A stretch of DNA of 64,000 nucleotides from Tissierella creatinini (GCA_005046945.1 SUSS01000004.1:62001-126000); one strand, 5' to 3'. Positions 37,922 to 48,339 are shown, numbered from the stretch's first letter. Notes: generated by a model from the letters alone, not told the origin. Numbers and translations: made by a program.

Positions 37922-39153
37922 TCTTCCACCTCAATATAATCAAGAAACTCTATTTTTATGGTATCACCTTTTTTATATGGGCCGCTGGATCCCGGAACAA
38001 AGAATATGGAATTCTTTCCGGCTAAGCTGGATAGAACCCCCGAGCTATGTTTGTCAGGCAATCTGGTATAATATTTCCCGTCTTTAACATAGGTAAAGGC
38101 TCTAACATATCTGTTTTGAGAACTTTTTTTAGAGAAGTCACTTTCTAGTACCGTGTTTACCTCCATTAGCTTAACTTTTGTTTTACCCATGGTTCTCATT
38201 AGGCTAGGTCTGACAAATTGTTCAAATGTAATATATGCTGCTGCAGGATTTCCCGATAAGCCAAAGAGTAATTTATTAGCTAGTTTTGCTGCAACTATTG
38301 GTGACCCAGGTTTTACCTTAACCTTCCAAAACAAGAGTTCTGCTCCTAGTATTTTGAAAGCATCTTTAATTATATCTGCATCTCCTACAGATGCACCCCC
38401 TGTTGTTATGATGATATCCGCCCATTTAAGAGCAGCTTCTAAAATTGGCACTACTTCTTCTAGGTCATCATTACAGGAACCAAGAAGTGTAGGGTTTATT
38501 CCCAACCTTTTTACCTGGGCAGCAACCATATATGAGTTGCTGTTTCTAATTTTTCCATCCTTTACTTCTTGGTCTATATCCACTAATTCATCACCAGTAG
38601 CTAAAATTGCCACTTTAGGCTTGGCATATACCCTTACTGTCTTTTTACCTAGAGTAGCCAGTATTCCTATTTCAGCAGGACCTATTATACTGCCCTTTGA
38701 TAATACCAGTTCTCCTTGGCTAATATCTTCACCCATTTTTACGATATTATCACCGGAACCTAGAGACTCAAATATCTTGACTTCGTAATCGGTAAACTCT
38801 GTAGCCTCATATTTTATGATGACATCTGCACCTTCAGGTACCTTTGCTCCCGTCATTATCCTTATTGCTTGACCTTCTTTTAACACCTTCTTGCTAACAT
38901 AACCTGCCTTTATATCGTCTATAACCTGAAGAGTAACGGGCAAGCCCTTTGTTGCAACTTTGGTGTCCTGTGACCTATAGGCATAACCATCCAGAGGAGA
39001 CCTATCAAAGGGTGGTATATTCATATCAGATATTATGTCTTCAGCCAAAACACAATCTAGACTGTCTAATATATAGACTTCCTCGATTCTTAAATCTGGA
39101 ATCTCTTGTTCTAATATTTCCTTTGTTTGTTCTATAGTAATATTGGTTAACAT
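37918..39153 (-). CDS. moeA: Molybdopterin molybdenumtransferase
   Basis: 411-residue full-length MoeA that inserts molybdate into adenylated molybdopterin. Domain order is normal: an N-terminal IPPFDRSPLDGYAYRSQD motif (about 45-62), a MoCF domain with TTGGASVGDADIIK (about 245) and FGLSGNPAAAY (about 285), and a C-terminal MoeA_C barrel. It heads moeA-mobB-mogA-mobA, separated from fdhF by a terminator hairpin. Confidence 0.95.
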   Translation of the reverse strand: MLTNITIEQTKEILEQEIPDLRIEEVYILDSLDCVLAEDIISDMNIPPFDRSPLDGYAYRSQDTKVATKGLPVTLQVIDDIKAGYVSKKVLKEGQAIRIMTGAKVPEGADVIIKYEATEFTDYEVKIFESLGSGDNIVKMGEDISQGELVLSKGSIIGPAEIGILATLGKKTVRVYAKPKVAILATGDELVDIDQEVKDGKIRNSNSYMVAAQVKRLGINPTLLGSCNDDLEEVVPILEAALKWADIIITTGGASVGDADIIKDAFKILGAELLFWKVKVKPGSPIVAAKLANKLLFGLSGNPAAAYITFEQFVRPSLMRTMGKTKVKLMEVNTVLESDFSKKSSQNRYVRAFTYVKDGKYYTRLPDKHSSGVLSSLAGKNSIFFVPGSSGPYKKGDTIKIEFLDYIEVEE

Positions 39154-39190
39154 TTCTTCTCTCCAATGCTAGTTTTGATAAAAACCCATA

Positions 39191-39232
39191 AATATTAAAT
39201 GAGATGGTTTATTGACCATCTCATTTAATATT
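39191..39232 (-). terminator. Terminator after fdhF
   Basis: Perfect 18-bp stem AATATTAAATGAGATGGT/ACCATCTCATTTAATATT with a 6-base loop and a T-rich run on its minus-strand exit. Confidence 0.7.
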
Positions 39233-39253
39233 ATCATTTATTCTCTTATTTAT

Positions 39254-41953
39254 CTACATAAAAGCTGCAGCTTCTTCTGCCCCTACCTTCTCTACCTTAA
39301 CTGCTGATATCTTATATTCTGCTGTCTTGGTAACAGGGTCAAAGGCTGAATTTGTAAGTTCATTTACAGGAGATTCCTTATAGTGAAAGGTCATAAACAT
39401 CATTCCAGGTTTAACTTTTTCAGTGATGGTTACCCTAGTAAGTATGGATCCACGTCTAGATGAAACCCTTACAACCTCTTCCTCTGAAATCCCCATCTTC
39501 TGAGCATCTACAGGATTTATCTCTGCTAATTCGTGTGGTCTTATGCTGTCAAGCTTTTTAGAATATCTAGTTCCGATATTATAATGATGTAGCATTCTAC
39601 CTGTTGATAATAGTATTGGATAGTCTTCACATACTAATTCTGCCGGTTCTTCATATTCTACCGGAACCATCAAACCCTTGCCTCTAGGGAATACTCCCTT
39701 ATGAAGATAAGGTGTGCCAGGATGTTCTTCAGTTGGACATGGCCATTGTAATCCTTTTTGGTCAATTCTCTTATAGGTCATACCTCTATAGCTTGGAGTA
39801 GTAGCTCTAATTTCTTCAAATATCTCTTCAGAATTTCTATAATCAAAGCCCTTTGCACCAACTCTTTTAGCAACTTCTGCTAATATACTCCAGTCCAATC
39901 TACATTCTCCAGGTCCTTCAACAGCCTTTCTAACCCTTTGAACTCTTCTTTCTGTATTAGTAAATGTACCATCCTTTTCAGCATAACATGTAGCTGGGAA
40001 TACTACATCAGCTAATTTAGCCGTTTCAGATAGGAAAATATCTTGAACTACAAGAAAGTCTAGATTACTTAAGGCTTTCTTTACGTGATTTGCATCAGGG
40101 TCTGTAAGCACTGGATCCTCACCCATAACATACATTGCCTTAACATTACCTGCCGCTGCCTCATCAAGCATCTCAGGTATTCTAAGTCCATTGTTAGGAT
40201 TTAGTTTAACACCCCAAAATTCTTCAAAGAATTTTTGACTCTTTTCATTAGTTACACTTTGATATCCTGGGTAGGTGTTTGGCAATGCACCCATATCACA
40301 AGCTCCCTGTACGTTGTTTTGACCACGCATTGGGTTAATTCCTGCATTTTCAAGACCTAGATGTCCAGTAAGCATAGCAAGATTTGCAAGGTTCATAACA
40401 TTAGCAGTTCCTGTTGTATGTTCTGTTATACCTAAAGTATAGAATATACCTGCTTTTTTAGTGCTAGTATATAGCTTTGCAGTTTCATATAGAATTTCTT
40501 CGGATATTCCAGTTATTTCAGCTACTCTCGCCGGAGTATATTCTTCAATAACCTCCAATACATTCTCAAAACCTGTACATCTCTCTTCTATAAACTCTTT
40601 ATCATGCCAACCTTCTTTAACTATTATGTGCATAAGTCCATTAACTAATGCAGCATCTGTACCTGATTTAAGCGGTAGCCATAAAGTAGCCATTTCAGCT
40701 AATTCTGTACGTCTTGGATCTATAACTATTAGCTTGTTGCCTTTCCTCGCAGCTCTTTTCATCTTATTACCAATAATAGGATGAGCTTCTGTAGCATTAG
40801 ACCCTATAATAAATAGAACTTCATTATCTTCCACTTCACCTATGGCGTTTGTCATAGCTCCACTTCCTAATGTAGTTGCAAGACCTGCAACAGTTGGAGC
40901 ATGTCAGGTTCGTGCACAATGGTCTACATTGTTAGTACCAAAAGCAACTCTCATCATCTTTTGGAACACGAAGTTGTCTTCATTTACGCAACGAGCAGAG
41001 CTCAATCCAGTAATTGCATCTCCACCATATGTATCTCTGGTGTGTTTCAGTTTATCTGCAACTAAGGTCAATGCTTCTTCCCATGATGCTTCTACAAATT
41101 CACCATTTTTCTTAATCAATGGCTTTATCAACCTATCTTCACTGTTTATAAAATCTGAGTGGTATCTTCCCTTAACGCAAAGTGACTTGCCATTAACAGG
41201 GGAATCAGGATTAGGCGTTACTCCAACTACCTTTCCGTTTTTAACGTTTAAATCAAAATTACAACCAGTTCCACAGAATGGACATGTAGTACGTACCTTC
41301 TTTACCTCCCAAGGTCTAATTCCTTTAAGCTGTTTATTGATTAAAGCCCCTGTAGGGCAAGCAGTTATACATTGTCCACACATTCTACAATTATGACGGT
41401 CAATAGGATTATCAAACTCTGTAGTTACCTTAGAATTAAATCCTCTATCAGTAAAATCTATGGTATTTGTAACTTGTATTTCAGCACAAACCCTTACACA
41501 TTTTCCACATAAGATACATTTGCTTTGATCTCTTTCCATTACAGGGTTTATACTGTCTATGGCATATTTTTTAACTTCACCCTTATACGAGCCATCCTTT
41601 ATACCATATCTATAGCAAAGATCTTGTAATCCGCACTCTCCAGATTTTTCACAGGTCAAGCAATCCTTAGGATGATTTGAATATAGTAAATCTAAAATAT
41701 CCTTACGAATCTTAACCACTTTTGGAGTTTCAGTATGAACTACCATACCTTCTTTTACCAAAGAAGAACAAGATGTGATTAGCTTATTAGATCCTTCTAC
41801 CTCTACTACACAAAGCCTACAACCACCAAAGTTTGTAAGTTCTTTATCATAGCACAAGGTAGGAATGTCTATGCCATTTTCACGAGCCGCTTCCAGTATA
41901 AAAGTGCCTTCTTTGGCTTCTATCTCCTTACCATTAATAATTAATTTGACCAC
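39254..41953 (-). CDS. fdhF: Selenocysteine formate dehydrogenase, electron-bifurcating complex
   Basis: 899-residue catalytic subunit with an in-frame UGA at 40906-40904 read as selenocysteine (residue 350). The flanks DHCART-U-HAPTVAGL match the conserved DHCARxU/CHxPTV site. A SECIS hairpin lies directly after the UGA. Domains in order are a plant-type [2Fe-2S] (1-78), a His/Cys [4Fe-4S], two ferredoxin clusters (CILCGKCVRVC, CRMCGQCITAC), a [4Fe-4S] CPFCGTGCNFD and the molybdopterin domain to the end. Two open frames (41953-40904 and 40855-39254) belong to this one gene. With hylCBA it resembles FdhF2 of Gottschalkia acidurici, which oxidises formate while reducing NAD and ferredoxin. Confidence 0.95.
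40864..40906 (-). promoter_or_regulatory. Bacterial SECIS element
   Basis: UGA followed 12 nt later by a hairpin GTTGCA-GGTCT-TGCAAC (40891-40875). The GGUCU apical loop and GUUGCAGGUCU string are the same as in E. coli fdhF, the SelB-binding feature. Confidence 0.9.
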
Positions 41954-41996
41954 TATCTCACCTCAATATCTTTAACTAGGTTTTTCTATTCTAATC

Positions 41997-42464
41997 CTAC
42001 CAAATTTCATTATATGCAACGTTTACATAAATTTCTTCAAGTCTAGCCTTATGCATCTTCTCCATCTCTTTAAGACCTAAAAAAATGTCCTTCTTATCTT
42101 CTTCTAAGCAAAGTCCTCCTAAATTATCATATAGCTCCATTGCTGATTGCTCCTTTTTTATAGCTAAAGCAATAGCATCAGGGAAGCTCATGTTGATAGA
42201 TAGCTTAGGTTCATCTATGGTTTCTGCAATTTTATAATCATTAAATTCATCTAATTTAATTTCATCTGTGCCTTCCTTTAGAAAATCGTTTAAGAAATTT
42301 TCTAAGAATCCTTTATGTTTTAATTCTTCTTCAGCTAATTGGTTAAAAAGCTCTTTAAGGCTTTCTTCCTTAATAATATTAGCTGCATCCCTATAAAACT
42401 CATAGGCTTCCACTTCATTTGTAACTGCAAAATCTATAATGGTTTTTAATTCTGAACTGTTCAT
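41997..42464 (-). CDS. Ferritin-like (rubrerythrin-type) diiron protein
   Basis: 155-residue four-helix protein. Helices carry EVEAYEFYRDAA, AEEELKHKGF, KKEQSAMELYDNL and EMEKMHKARLEE, giving two ExxH/E pairs for a diiron site as in rubrerythrin, but the rubredoxin domain is missing. It is embedded between hylA and fdhF in the formate dehydrogenase operon. A peroxide- or oxygen-scavenging role protecting the enzyme is plausible. Confidence 0.8.
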   Translation of the reverse strand: MNSSELKTIIDFAVTNEVEAYEFYRDAANIIKEESLKELFNQLAEEELKHKGFLENFLNDFLKEGTDEIKLDEFNDYKIAETIDEPKLSINMSFPDAIALAIKKEQSAMELYDNLGGLCLEEDKKDIFLGLKEMEKMHKARLEEIYVNVAYNEIW

Positions 42465-42474
42465 TATAGCCTCC

Positions 42475-43422
42475 TTATTTTGAGGGTGGATACTTCTTCC
42501 CTAATTTTTCAAGCTTTTCAATGACCTCAGTTAAACCAAGAGCCTTTTCCCAGCTAGTTTCAACAAACTTACCACCAATTTTTCTATATGGCTCTTCCGG
42601 ATTATCTACATATAGTAATTCCGTATTTAGTCTACCCTTTAAGCATAATGGTCTTCCATTTGCCGGTGGTCTAGCAACTACTGCTACATTATTAATATCT
42701 TTAGATTTCACTTCAAATTCACAGCCATATTGGCAAGACTTACAGCTTACTACTTTGGAAGTACCTTCCCAGGACCTTATCTTTCCAAGAAGTCTCTTAT
42801 CTACAAGAGCACCTACCGGGCATACCGTTACACATCTATTACAAGATACGCAAGATGACTCTTCCATTGTTTGGTCTGCATCACATACAATCTTTGTATC
42901 ATAGCCTCTTTCAGCAAATGATAACACTTTTCTGTCGCTTACCTGTGCACAAGTTCTAACACATTTTCCACATAGAATACACTTTGCATTGTCTTTAAGA
43001 ATATATGGACTGGAAGTATCCAATAACTCCGGCCTCATAGCACCATTATGTTCTCTAAATTTCAACCCATAATCATATGCATATTTTTGAAGGTAACATT
43101 CACCTGATTTCTGGCATGTAAGGCAATCATTTGGATGACTATCCAATAATAATTGAAGAACATCTTTTCTTGCCTTAACTACTCTTTCACTCTTAGTGTT
43201 AATGTTCATACCTTCTTTAACTCTTGTAGAACATGATGTTTGTAGTTTATTGCTTCCTTCTATCTCAACAACACATAATCTACAGGCAGCTACTATCTCA
43301 AGTTCCGGGTCATAGCATAAAGCAGGTATTTCAATGTCAAGTTTTTTTGCTGCTTCAAGTATAGATAAATCACTAGGCACAGTAATATTTTTTCCATCTA
43401 TAGTAATGGTTACATTCGCCAT
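42475..43422 (-). CDS. hylA: Iron-sulfur subunit HylA of the bifurcating complex
   Basis: 315-residue protein with a [2Fe-2S] plant-type domain (CYDPELEIVAACRLC), a DCLTCQKSGEC His/Cys cluster, two ferredoxin clusters (CILCGKCVRTC, CVSCNRCVTVC) and a partial CKSCQYGCEFE cluster, then stops. Its whole length aligns with the first 300 residues of the neighbouring FdhF but lacks the molybdopterin part. It is placed between hylB and fdhF and should pass electrons. Confidence 0.88.
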   Translation of the reverse strand: MANVTITIDGKNITVPSDLSILEAAKKLDIEIPALCYDPELEIVAACRLCVVEIEGSNKLQTSCSTRVKEGMNINTKSERVVKARKDVLQLLLDSHPNDCLTCQKSGECYLQKYAYDYGLKFREHNGAMRPELLDTSSPYILKDNAKCILCGKCVRTCAQVSDRKVLSFAERGYDTKIVCDADQTMEESSCVSCNRCVTVCPVGALVDKRLLGKIRSWEGTSKVVSCKSCQYGCEFEVKSKDINNVAVVARPPANGRPLCLKGRLNTELLYVDNPEEPYRKIGGKFVETSWEKALGLTEVIEKLEKLGKKYPPSK

Positions 43423-43436
43423 TTTTAATACCTCCT

Positions 43437-45026
43437 CTATCTCTTAATAACTGCACTAACCTTAGGAGGACATGCTTCCATACACGCTCCACACTTTATA
43501 CATTGTTCTTGATCTATTACGTGTCTTTCCTTAAGCTTTCCAGAGATACAACTTACAGGACAAGCCTTGGCACATTTGCCACATCCTATACATTTATCTG
43601 TAATGAAATATTCCAACAATGCTGCACATGAACCTGCTGGACATTTGTGATCCTTAATATGAGCTTCATACTCGTTTCTAAAGTAATGTATAGTGGTAGT
43701 TACAGGGTTTGATGCAGTTTGACCAAGACCACAAAGTGATGCGGAAGTTATGGTATCAGCTAAGGATACCATTCTTTCAATGTCTCCTTCTTCTCCGTTG
43801 CCTTCAACTACCTTGTCAAGTAATTCTAGCATTCTCTTAGTACCTTCTCTACAAGGCACACATTTACCACAGGACTCTTCGACAGTAAAGTCTAGGAAGA
43901 ATCTTGCTATATCAACCATACAAGTATTCTCATCCATTACAACCATACCACCGGAACCCATAATTGAACCAATTTTAGCTAAGGATTCAAAGTCTACTGG
44001 AGTATCTATTAATTCTGCCGGTATACATCCACCTGAAGGACCTCCGGTTTGAACTGCCTTAAATGCCTTTCCGTTTTGAACTCCGCCGCCGATATCATAA
44101 ACAATTTCTCTAAGAGGCATACCCATTGGAACCTCAACAAGGCCTGCTTTTTCAACTTTTCCTACCAAAGCAAATACCTTTGTTCCAGGAGATTTTTCTG
44201 TACCTATGCTTCTAAACCAATCTACTCCCCTTTGGAAGATAACAGGTACATTTGCATAGGTTTCTACGTTATTAATAATTGTAGGCTTTTGCCATAAACC
44301 CTTATGTGCCGTTCTGTGTATTTTAGTTCTCGGCATACCTCTTTTTCCTTCGATTGATTCAATCAAAGCAGTCCCCTCGCCACAAACAAAGGCTCCTGAA
44401 CCTAATCTTAATTCTATATCAAAGTCAAAGCCTGTCCCCAAAATATTCTTACCAAGGATTCCAAGCTCTTTTGCCTGCTCTATAGCAATCTTTAGTCTCT
44501 TAACAGCTATAGGATATTCTGCTCTAACATATATGAAGCCTTGAGTAGCTCCAACCGCATATCCACCTATTGCCATTCCTTCAAGTACACAGTGAGGGTC
44601 ATTTTCTAGGATAGATCTGTCCATAAATGCACCTGGGTCACCTTCATCTGCATTACAAATCATATATTTTTGGTCATCATCATATTTAAACGCCTCAGCC
44701 CACTTTCTACCTGTAGGGAATCCTGCTCCTCCTCTACCTCTTAGGTTTGATGCTGTCATATCTTCGATGATATCTGCTCGTGACTTATTAAATAAGAGAT
44801 TGGCAAAGGCTGAATATCCGTCTACTGATATGTAATCCTCGATGCTTCCCGGATTTATTATCCCACAATTCTTTAGTGCAATTCTTACTTGCTTCTTATA
44901 ATAATCCCCATTTAATACGATGGACCCATCTTCATGTATATCAACATTTCCAGCTTCTCTAAGTCTTGCTTCAAGAACCGGTCTGTGTTCTTTCTTAATT
45001 TGTTGTAATTTATCCAGAGTTAACAA
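43437..45026 (-). CDS. hylB: Flavin/NAD subunit HylB (NuoF-like)
   Basis: 529-residue NuoF/HydB homologue. The NAD/FMN motif [13 protein letters not shown] is near residue 90 and [10 protein letters not shown] near 125. The [4Fe-4S] site is [11 protein letters not shown] near 395, and a C-terminal 2x[4Fe-4S] ferredoxin region ([28 protein letters not shown]) is present. It lacks the extended N-terminal thioredoxin-like [2Fe-2S] domain of classical HydB. Family members host the FMN that bifurcates electrons between NAD and ferredoxin. Confidence 0.93.
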   Translation of the reverse strand: MLTLDKLQQIKKEHRPVLEARLREAGNVDIHEDGSIVLNGDYYKKQVRIALKNCGIINPGSIEDYISVDGYSAFANLLFNKSRADIIEDMTASNLRGRGGAGFPTGRKWAEAFKYDDDQKYMICNADEGDPGAFMDRSILENDPHCVLEGMAIGGYAVGATQGFIYVRAEYPIAVKRLKIAIEQAKELGILGKNILGTGFDFDIELRLGSGAFVCGEGTALIESIEGKRGMPRTKIHRTAHKGLWQKPTIINNVETYANVPVIFQRGVDWFRSIGTEKSPGTKVFALVGKVEKAGLVEVPMGMPLREIVYDIGGGVQNGKAFKAVQTGGPSGGCIPAELIDTPVDFESLAKIGSIMGSGGMVVMDENTCMVDIARFFLDFTVEESCGKCVPCREGTKRMLELLDKVVEGNGEEGDIERMVSLADTITSASLCGLGQTASNPVTTTIHYFRNEYEAHIKDHKCPAGSCAALLEYFITDKCIGCGKCAKACPVSCISGKLKERHVIDQEQCIKCGACMEACPPKVSAVIKR

Positions 45027-45029
45027 TTT

Positions 45030-45524
45030 CTACACCTCGCTCTTATACTTTTCAATTAAGCCTTTAATCTGATCCTTAGATACCTTAGGATATATATCTT
45101 CATTTATTACTATAACAGGAGCTAAACTACAGTCTCCTACACATCTGGTAGAATTAATAGAGAATTGAAGATCAGGTGTTGTATAACCTGCCTTTATTCC
45201 AAGTTGATTCTCGATTTCCTCTAATATGGTTTGGGCACCTTTAACATAGCAAGCAGTACCTAAACATACACTTATAATGTTTTCACCCTTTGGAACGAAT
45301 GAAAATTGTGCATAAAATGTAGCAACACCATATATTTCAGACATTGGAATATTTAAGGTTCTTGAAATCAACTGAAGGATTTCTAAAGGTAAATAACCAA
45401 ATACGTTCTGTGCTTCTTGTAATACAGGCATCAATACTCCGGATGTATCCTTGTGATCTTGTATGAACATCTTGAAGTTTTCGATTTTTTCTTTATTTTT
45501 CTCTTTATCAAATACAAACTCCAT
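45030..45524 (-). CDS. hylC: [2Fe-2S] subunit HylC (NuoE-like)
   Basis: 164-residue thioredoxin-like [2Fe-2S] protein. Cluster ligands CLGTACYVKG (about 88-93) and CVGDCSLAP (about 130-134) fit the Cx4C...Cx3C pattern. First gene of hylCBA-fdhF, three bases before hylB. Confidence 0.93.
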   Translation of the reverse strand: MEFVFDKEKNKEKIENFKMFIQDHKDTSGVLMPVLQEAQNVFGYLPLEILQLISRTLNIPMSEIYGVATFYAQFSFVPKGENIISVCLGTACYVKGAQTILEEIENQLGIKAGYTTPDLQFSINSTRCVGDCSLAPVIVINEDIYPKVSKDQIKGLIEKYKSEV

Positions 45525-45627
45525 CTTGATCCTCCCTTATTTAAACAATTGATTGCTGGATAAATATTGCTTTATTAAGGCACGATAGCATCATGCTTTT
45601 ATCCCAGTAAACATTTTCATATAATAT

Positions 45628-45656
45628 ATGTTATAATATTTAAGGGTACATGTCAA
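45628..45656 (-). promoter_or_regulatory. Promoter of the hylCBA-fdhF operon
   Basis: Minus-strand TTGACA at 45656-45651, spacer 17, TAACAT at 45633-45628. A TATAAC box two bases earlier is an alternative. About 100 bases of A+T-rich leader with a GGATAAA/TTTATCC pair follow. Confidence 0.5.
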
Positions 45657-45790
45657 TTTAGTATAACAAGCATGAATTACCTATATAGCCTAATTTTGCA
45701 ATTATCAATTATATTTATTTTACAACTATACTATATAATAAATATCAATATAATTCTAGGGTAATTTCACTAAAAATTCCGGAGGAAATT

Positions 45791-46057
45791 ATGGACCTTT
45801 TAATAGATTATTTAATTTTTATAAATATAGCGACTTTCTTAATATTCGCAGTGGATAAAAAAAGAGCCCAAAGGGGCAAATGGAGAGTTCCAGAAGCCTG
45901 GCTATTTGGGCTTTCATTTATTGGAGGCAGCCTTGGAGGATTGTTGTCTATGAAAATTATGAGGCATAAGACGAAAAAAATAAGCTTTGCTATAGGAATG
46001 CCCATATTATTAATAATAAATTTCCTAGGTGTTTATTACTTGAAAACCCTCTTGTAA
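45791..46057 (+). CDS. DUF1294 membrane protein
   Basis: 88-residue small membrane protein, two to three helices. The family motif VDKKRAQRGKWRVPEAWLFGLSFIGGSLGG is complete. Function unknown. Single gene; a GGAGG site precedes the ATG. Confidence 0.88.
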   Translation: MDLLIDYLIFINIATFLIFAVDKKRAQRGKWRVPEAWLFGLSFIGGSLGGLLSMKIMRHKTKKISFAIGMPILLIINFLGVYYLKTLL

Positions 46058-46128
46058 AACAAATAGATGGCAGGATATCTGCACCTCGTTATAATAGGAT
46101 TTCCACATCTCTTGCTATTGTTTGTTTT
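46057..46128. terminator. Possible bidirectional terminator
   Basis: AAAACAAATAG at 46057-46067 can pair imperfectly with CTATTGTTTGTTTT at 46115-46128 between convergent genes. The internal GCACCTCGTTATAA is reminiscent of the dispersed repeat but too short to claim. Confidence 0.35.
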
Positions 46129-46831
46129 AACACCTGTCAATAAAATACTTAAATGGCTTCAAAAACTCCTCATACTTCATAGCCATGGCTTCAGGGTGAA
46201 ATTGTAGGCCTAAGATGAAATTTTCATTAGTGGATTCAATAGCCTCTATGATTCCATCTTTAGCCTCTGCTATTACCCTTAAATCCTTTCCAAGGGATTT
46301 TATGCTTTGGTGATGTTGAGAATTGACTACTAGCTTTTCTTTTTGGAATATATCGTATAATATACTTTCTTTTTTTATATTTATAATATGGTAGCCATCT
46401 TGGATGTTATTTGCACAGGTATGACCTAATACATTTGGCACTTGGGTGTAAATATCCTGATAAATGCTGCCACCTAAGGCAATGTTTATCAGTTGTATCC
46501 CTCTGCAGATCCCAAATATTGGCTTTCCCCTTTTATATGCTTCGTGGAACAATGCCATCTCAGTCATATCCCTATCCTGGCAGACTTCTTCTACTTCCCT
46601 TATGGGCTCCTCATTAAAATAGTGGGTTGAAACATCTCCGCCACCTGTGAAAATCACCCCATCCACTATATCTAAATACCTACTTATATCCTCAGTATCC
46701 TCCATAGTAGGAATGATAATTGGTATGCCGCCGGCTGCAATCACTGACATTATATAAGGGTAATTCACCCTGTTTATACTTCTATTTATTAAATTTTCCT
46801 TCTCACATGTAAGTCCTATTACTGGTTTCAA
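46127..46831 (-). CDS. Class I glutamine amidotransferase-like hydrolase (peptidase C26)
   Basis: 234-residue protein of the gamma-glutamyl-GABA hydrolase (PuuD) group. The nucleophile elbow PIFGICRGIQLINIALGG near residue 105 and the QFHPEA triad segment near 215 are intact, in clear contrast to CarA here. The substrate is probably a gamma-glutamyl amide or amine. Single gene. Confidence 0.88.
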   Translation of the reverse strand: MKPVIGLTCEKENLINRSINRVNYPYIMSVIAAGGIPIIIPTMEDTEDISRYLDIVDGVIFTGGGDVSTHYFNEEPIREVEEVCQDRDMTEMALFHEAYKRGKPIFGICRGIQLINIALGGSIYQDIYTQVPNVLGHTCANNIQDGYHIINIKKESILYDIFQKEKLVVNSQHHQSIKSLGKDLRVIAEAKDGIIEAIESTNENFILGLQFHPEAMAMKYEEFLKPFKYFIDRC

Positions 46832-46860
46832 AAGTATTCCTCCTTTATGTATCAGTTTAG

Positions 46861-47622
46861 TTAAAGATACTTATAAAACCAATTTGCTGCTTCCTCCATC
46901 ATATTTGTAGTAACAAAATGATTTAGCTTAGGGTACTCAATGTAGCATATATTATCAGAATATTCAAGCAAACTTGAGCTTTCATTAAAGAACTCCCTTT
47001 GGGCACCAACATCGACTAATGAATCGCTGTCGCCATGTAACATCAATATAGGTCTATCCTTTATGGATTCAATATTATTCATTGGATTGTATTTGTCTAT
47101 TTTATCCTGAACTTCCTTTGGAATATCATCAGAGTTTAAGCTCAACGCTTCTAAAAAACACTTATTGGAATAGTCCCAATTACATGAGCCATTGAATATT
47201 ACTGCCGCCTTTATATTTGGATAATATGAAAATATCCCTGCAGATGTAAACCCACCCATAGAGTTGCCACAAACTCCTATTCTATTTGGATTTGTAGATA
47301 GCCTACTAACAGTATATTCAAATATCTTCTTAAAGTCTTCAATATTACTGAATATAACTTCCCAGAAATATTTCCCGGCATTTTCTGCTTTAGTATGATC
47401 AACAGGATTTCTATCACCATGATATATGGAACAAGGAATCACCACTTGATAGCCTAAACTTGCAAGGATAAAGCCTCTAAATCTCTGCTTTTCAATACTA
47501 GAACCCCAACCATGATAGAATACAATAGTGGGGTGTAAGTCAGAATCATTAATAGGTGTTAGTACTAGAACTGGTATATAATCTATTATTATATTTTTTT
47601 CTCTTACATTCTTTAACTCCAT
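46861..47622 (-). CDS. Alpha/beta hydrolase
   Basis: About 253-residue hydrolase of the prolyl-oligopeptidase-like group. The oxyanion segment is FYHGWGSS, the nucleophile elbow is GVCGNSMGGFT, the acidic residue lies near HGDSDSLVD, and the catalytic His is in LNHFV. AAAGGTGAT fits ATG 47622 rather than the upstream in-frame start at 47664, which would overlap ung. Substrate unknown. Confidence 0.85.
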   Translation of the reverse strand: MELKNVREKNIIIDYIPVLVLTPINDSDLHPTIVFYHGWGSSIEKQRFRGFILASLGYQVVIPCSIYHGDRNPVDHTKAENAGKYFWEVIFSNIEDFKKIFEYTVSRLSTNPNRIGVCGNSMGGFTSAGIFSYYPNIKAAVIFNGSCNWDYSNKCFLEALSLNSDDIPKEVQDKIDKYNPMNNIESIKDRPILMLHGDSDSLVDVGAQREFFNESSSLLEYSDNICYIEYPKLNHFVTTNMMEEAANWFYKYL

Positions 47623-47642
47623 GACAATCACCTTTACCTTTC

Positions 47643-48320
47643 TTAGATATTCTCTATTTGCCAATCTATTGGTTTCTTTCCTATGTTCTCTAAGAAGTTA
47701 TTGGTCTTAGAAAATGGTTTTGAACCGAAGAAACCTCTAAATGCAGATAAGGGACTTGGATGTACGGACTTTATTATATAATGATGCTTATTAGTAATAA
47801 GTTTTTCCTTACTTATGGCATTATTTCCCCAAAGAATAAAAACTATAGGGTCTTGTCTTTCATTTAATAGCTTGATAATATGGTCTGTGAAAATCTCCCA
47901 TCCAATATTTTTATGAGAATTCGCCTCAGCCTGCCTTACAGTAAGGGAAGTATTTAATAAGAGTACTCCCTGTCTAGCCCACTTCTCCAAATATCCATTA
48001 TTGGGTATATAGCAGCCTAAATCACTATTTAACTCTTTATACATATTCAATAGTGATGGGGGTATTCTTACACCCGGCTTTACAGAAAAGGCAAGTCCAT
48101 GGGCTTGATTAGGTCCGTGATATGGGTCTTGCCCTAAAATAACTGCTTTTACATCCTTATAATCCGTATAGTGTAGAGCATTGTATATATCATAGGCATT
48201 TGGATAGACTACATTATTCTTATATTCCTCTATTAAAAACGCCCTCAAGTTCTTATAATAATCCTTTTCAAGTTCATCCTTTAATAATTCATTCCAACCA
48301 TTTTTAAATATCTCAGCCAT
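47643..48320 (-). CDS. ung: Uracil-DNA glycosylase
   Basis: 225-residue family 1 UDG that removes uracil from DNA. The water-activating [18 protein letters not shown] (about residue 63) and leucine loop [17 protein letters not shown] (about 187) are intact. Confidence 0.97.
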   Translation of the reverse strand: MAEIFKNGWNELLKDELEKDYYKNLRAFLIEEYKNNVVYPNAYDIYNALHYTDYKDVKAVILGQDPYHGPNQAHGLAFSVKPGVRIPPSLLNMYKELNSDLGCYIPNNGYLEKWARQGVLLLNTSLTVRQAEANSHKNIGWEIFTDHIIKLLNERQDPIVFILWGNNAISKEKLITNKHHYIIKSVHPSPLSAFRGFFGSKPFSKTNNFLENIGKKPIDWQIENI

Positions 48321-48339
48321 TCCCTAACCTCATTCTTTA

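Noticed and set aside
39254-41953. Two adjacent formate dehydrogenase ORFs suggesting a frameshifted pseudogene
   Set aside because: The frame is continuous apart from one UGA at the conserved Sec/Cys position, followed by a SECIS hairpin.
42475-43422. HylA as a degraded formate dehydrogenase pseudogene
   Set aside because: All cluster cysteines are intact, spacing to neighbours is tight, and a protein of this type is an expected subunit of hylCBA-fdhF complexes.
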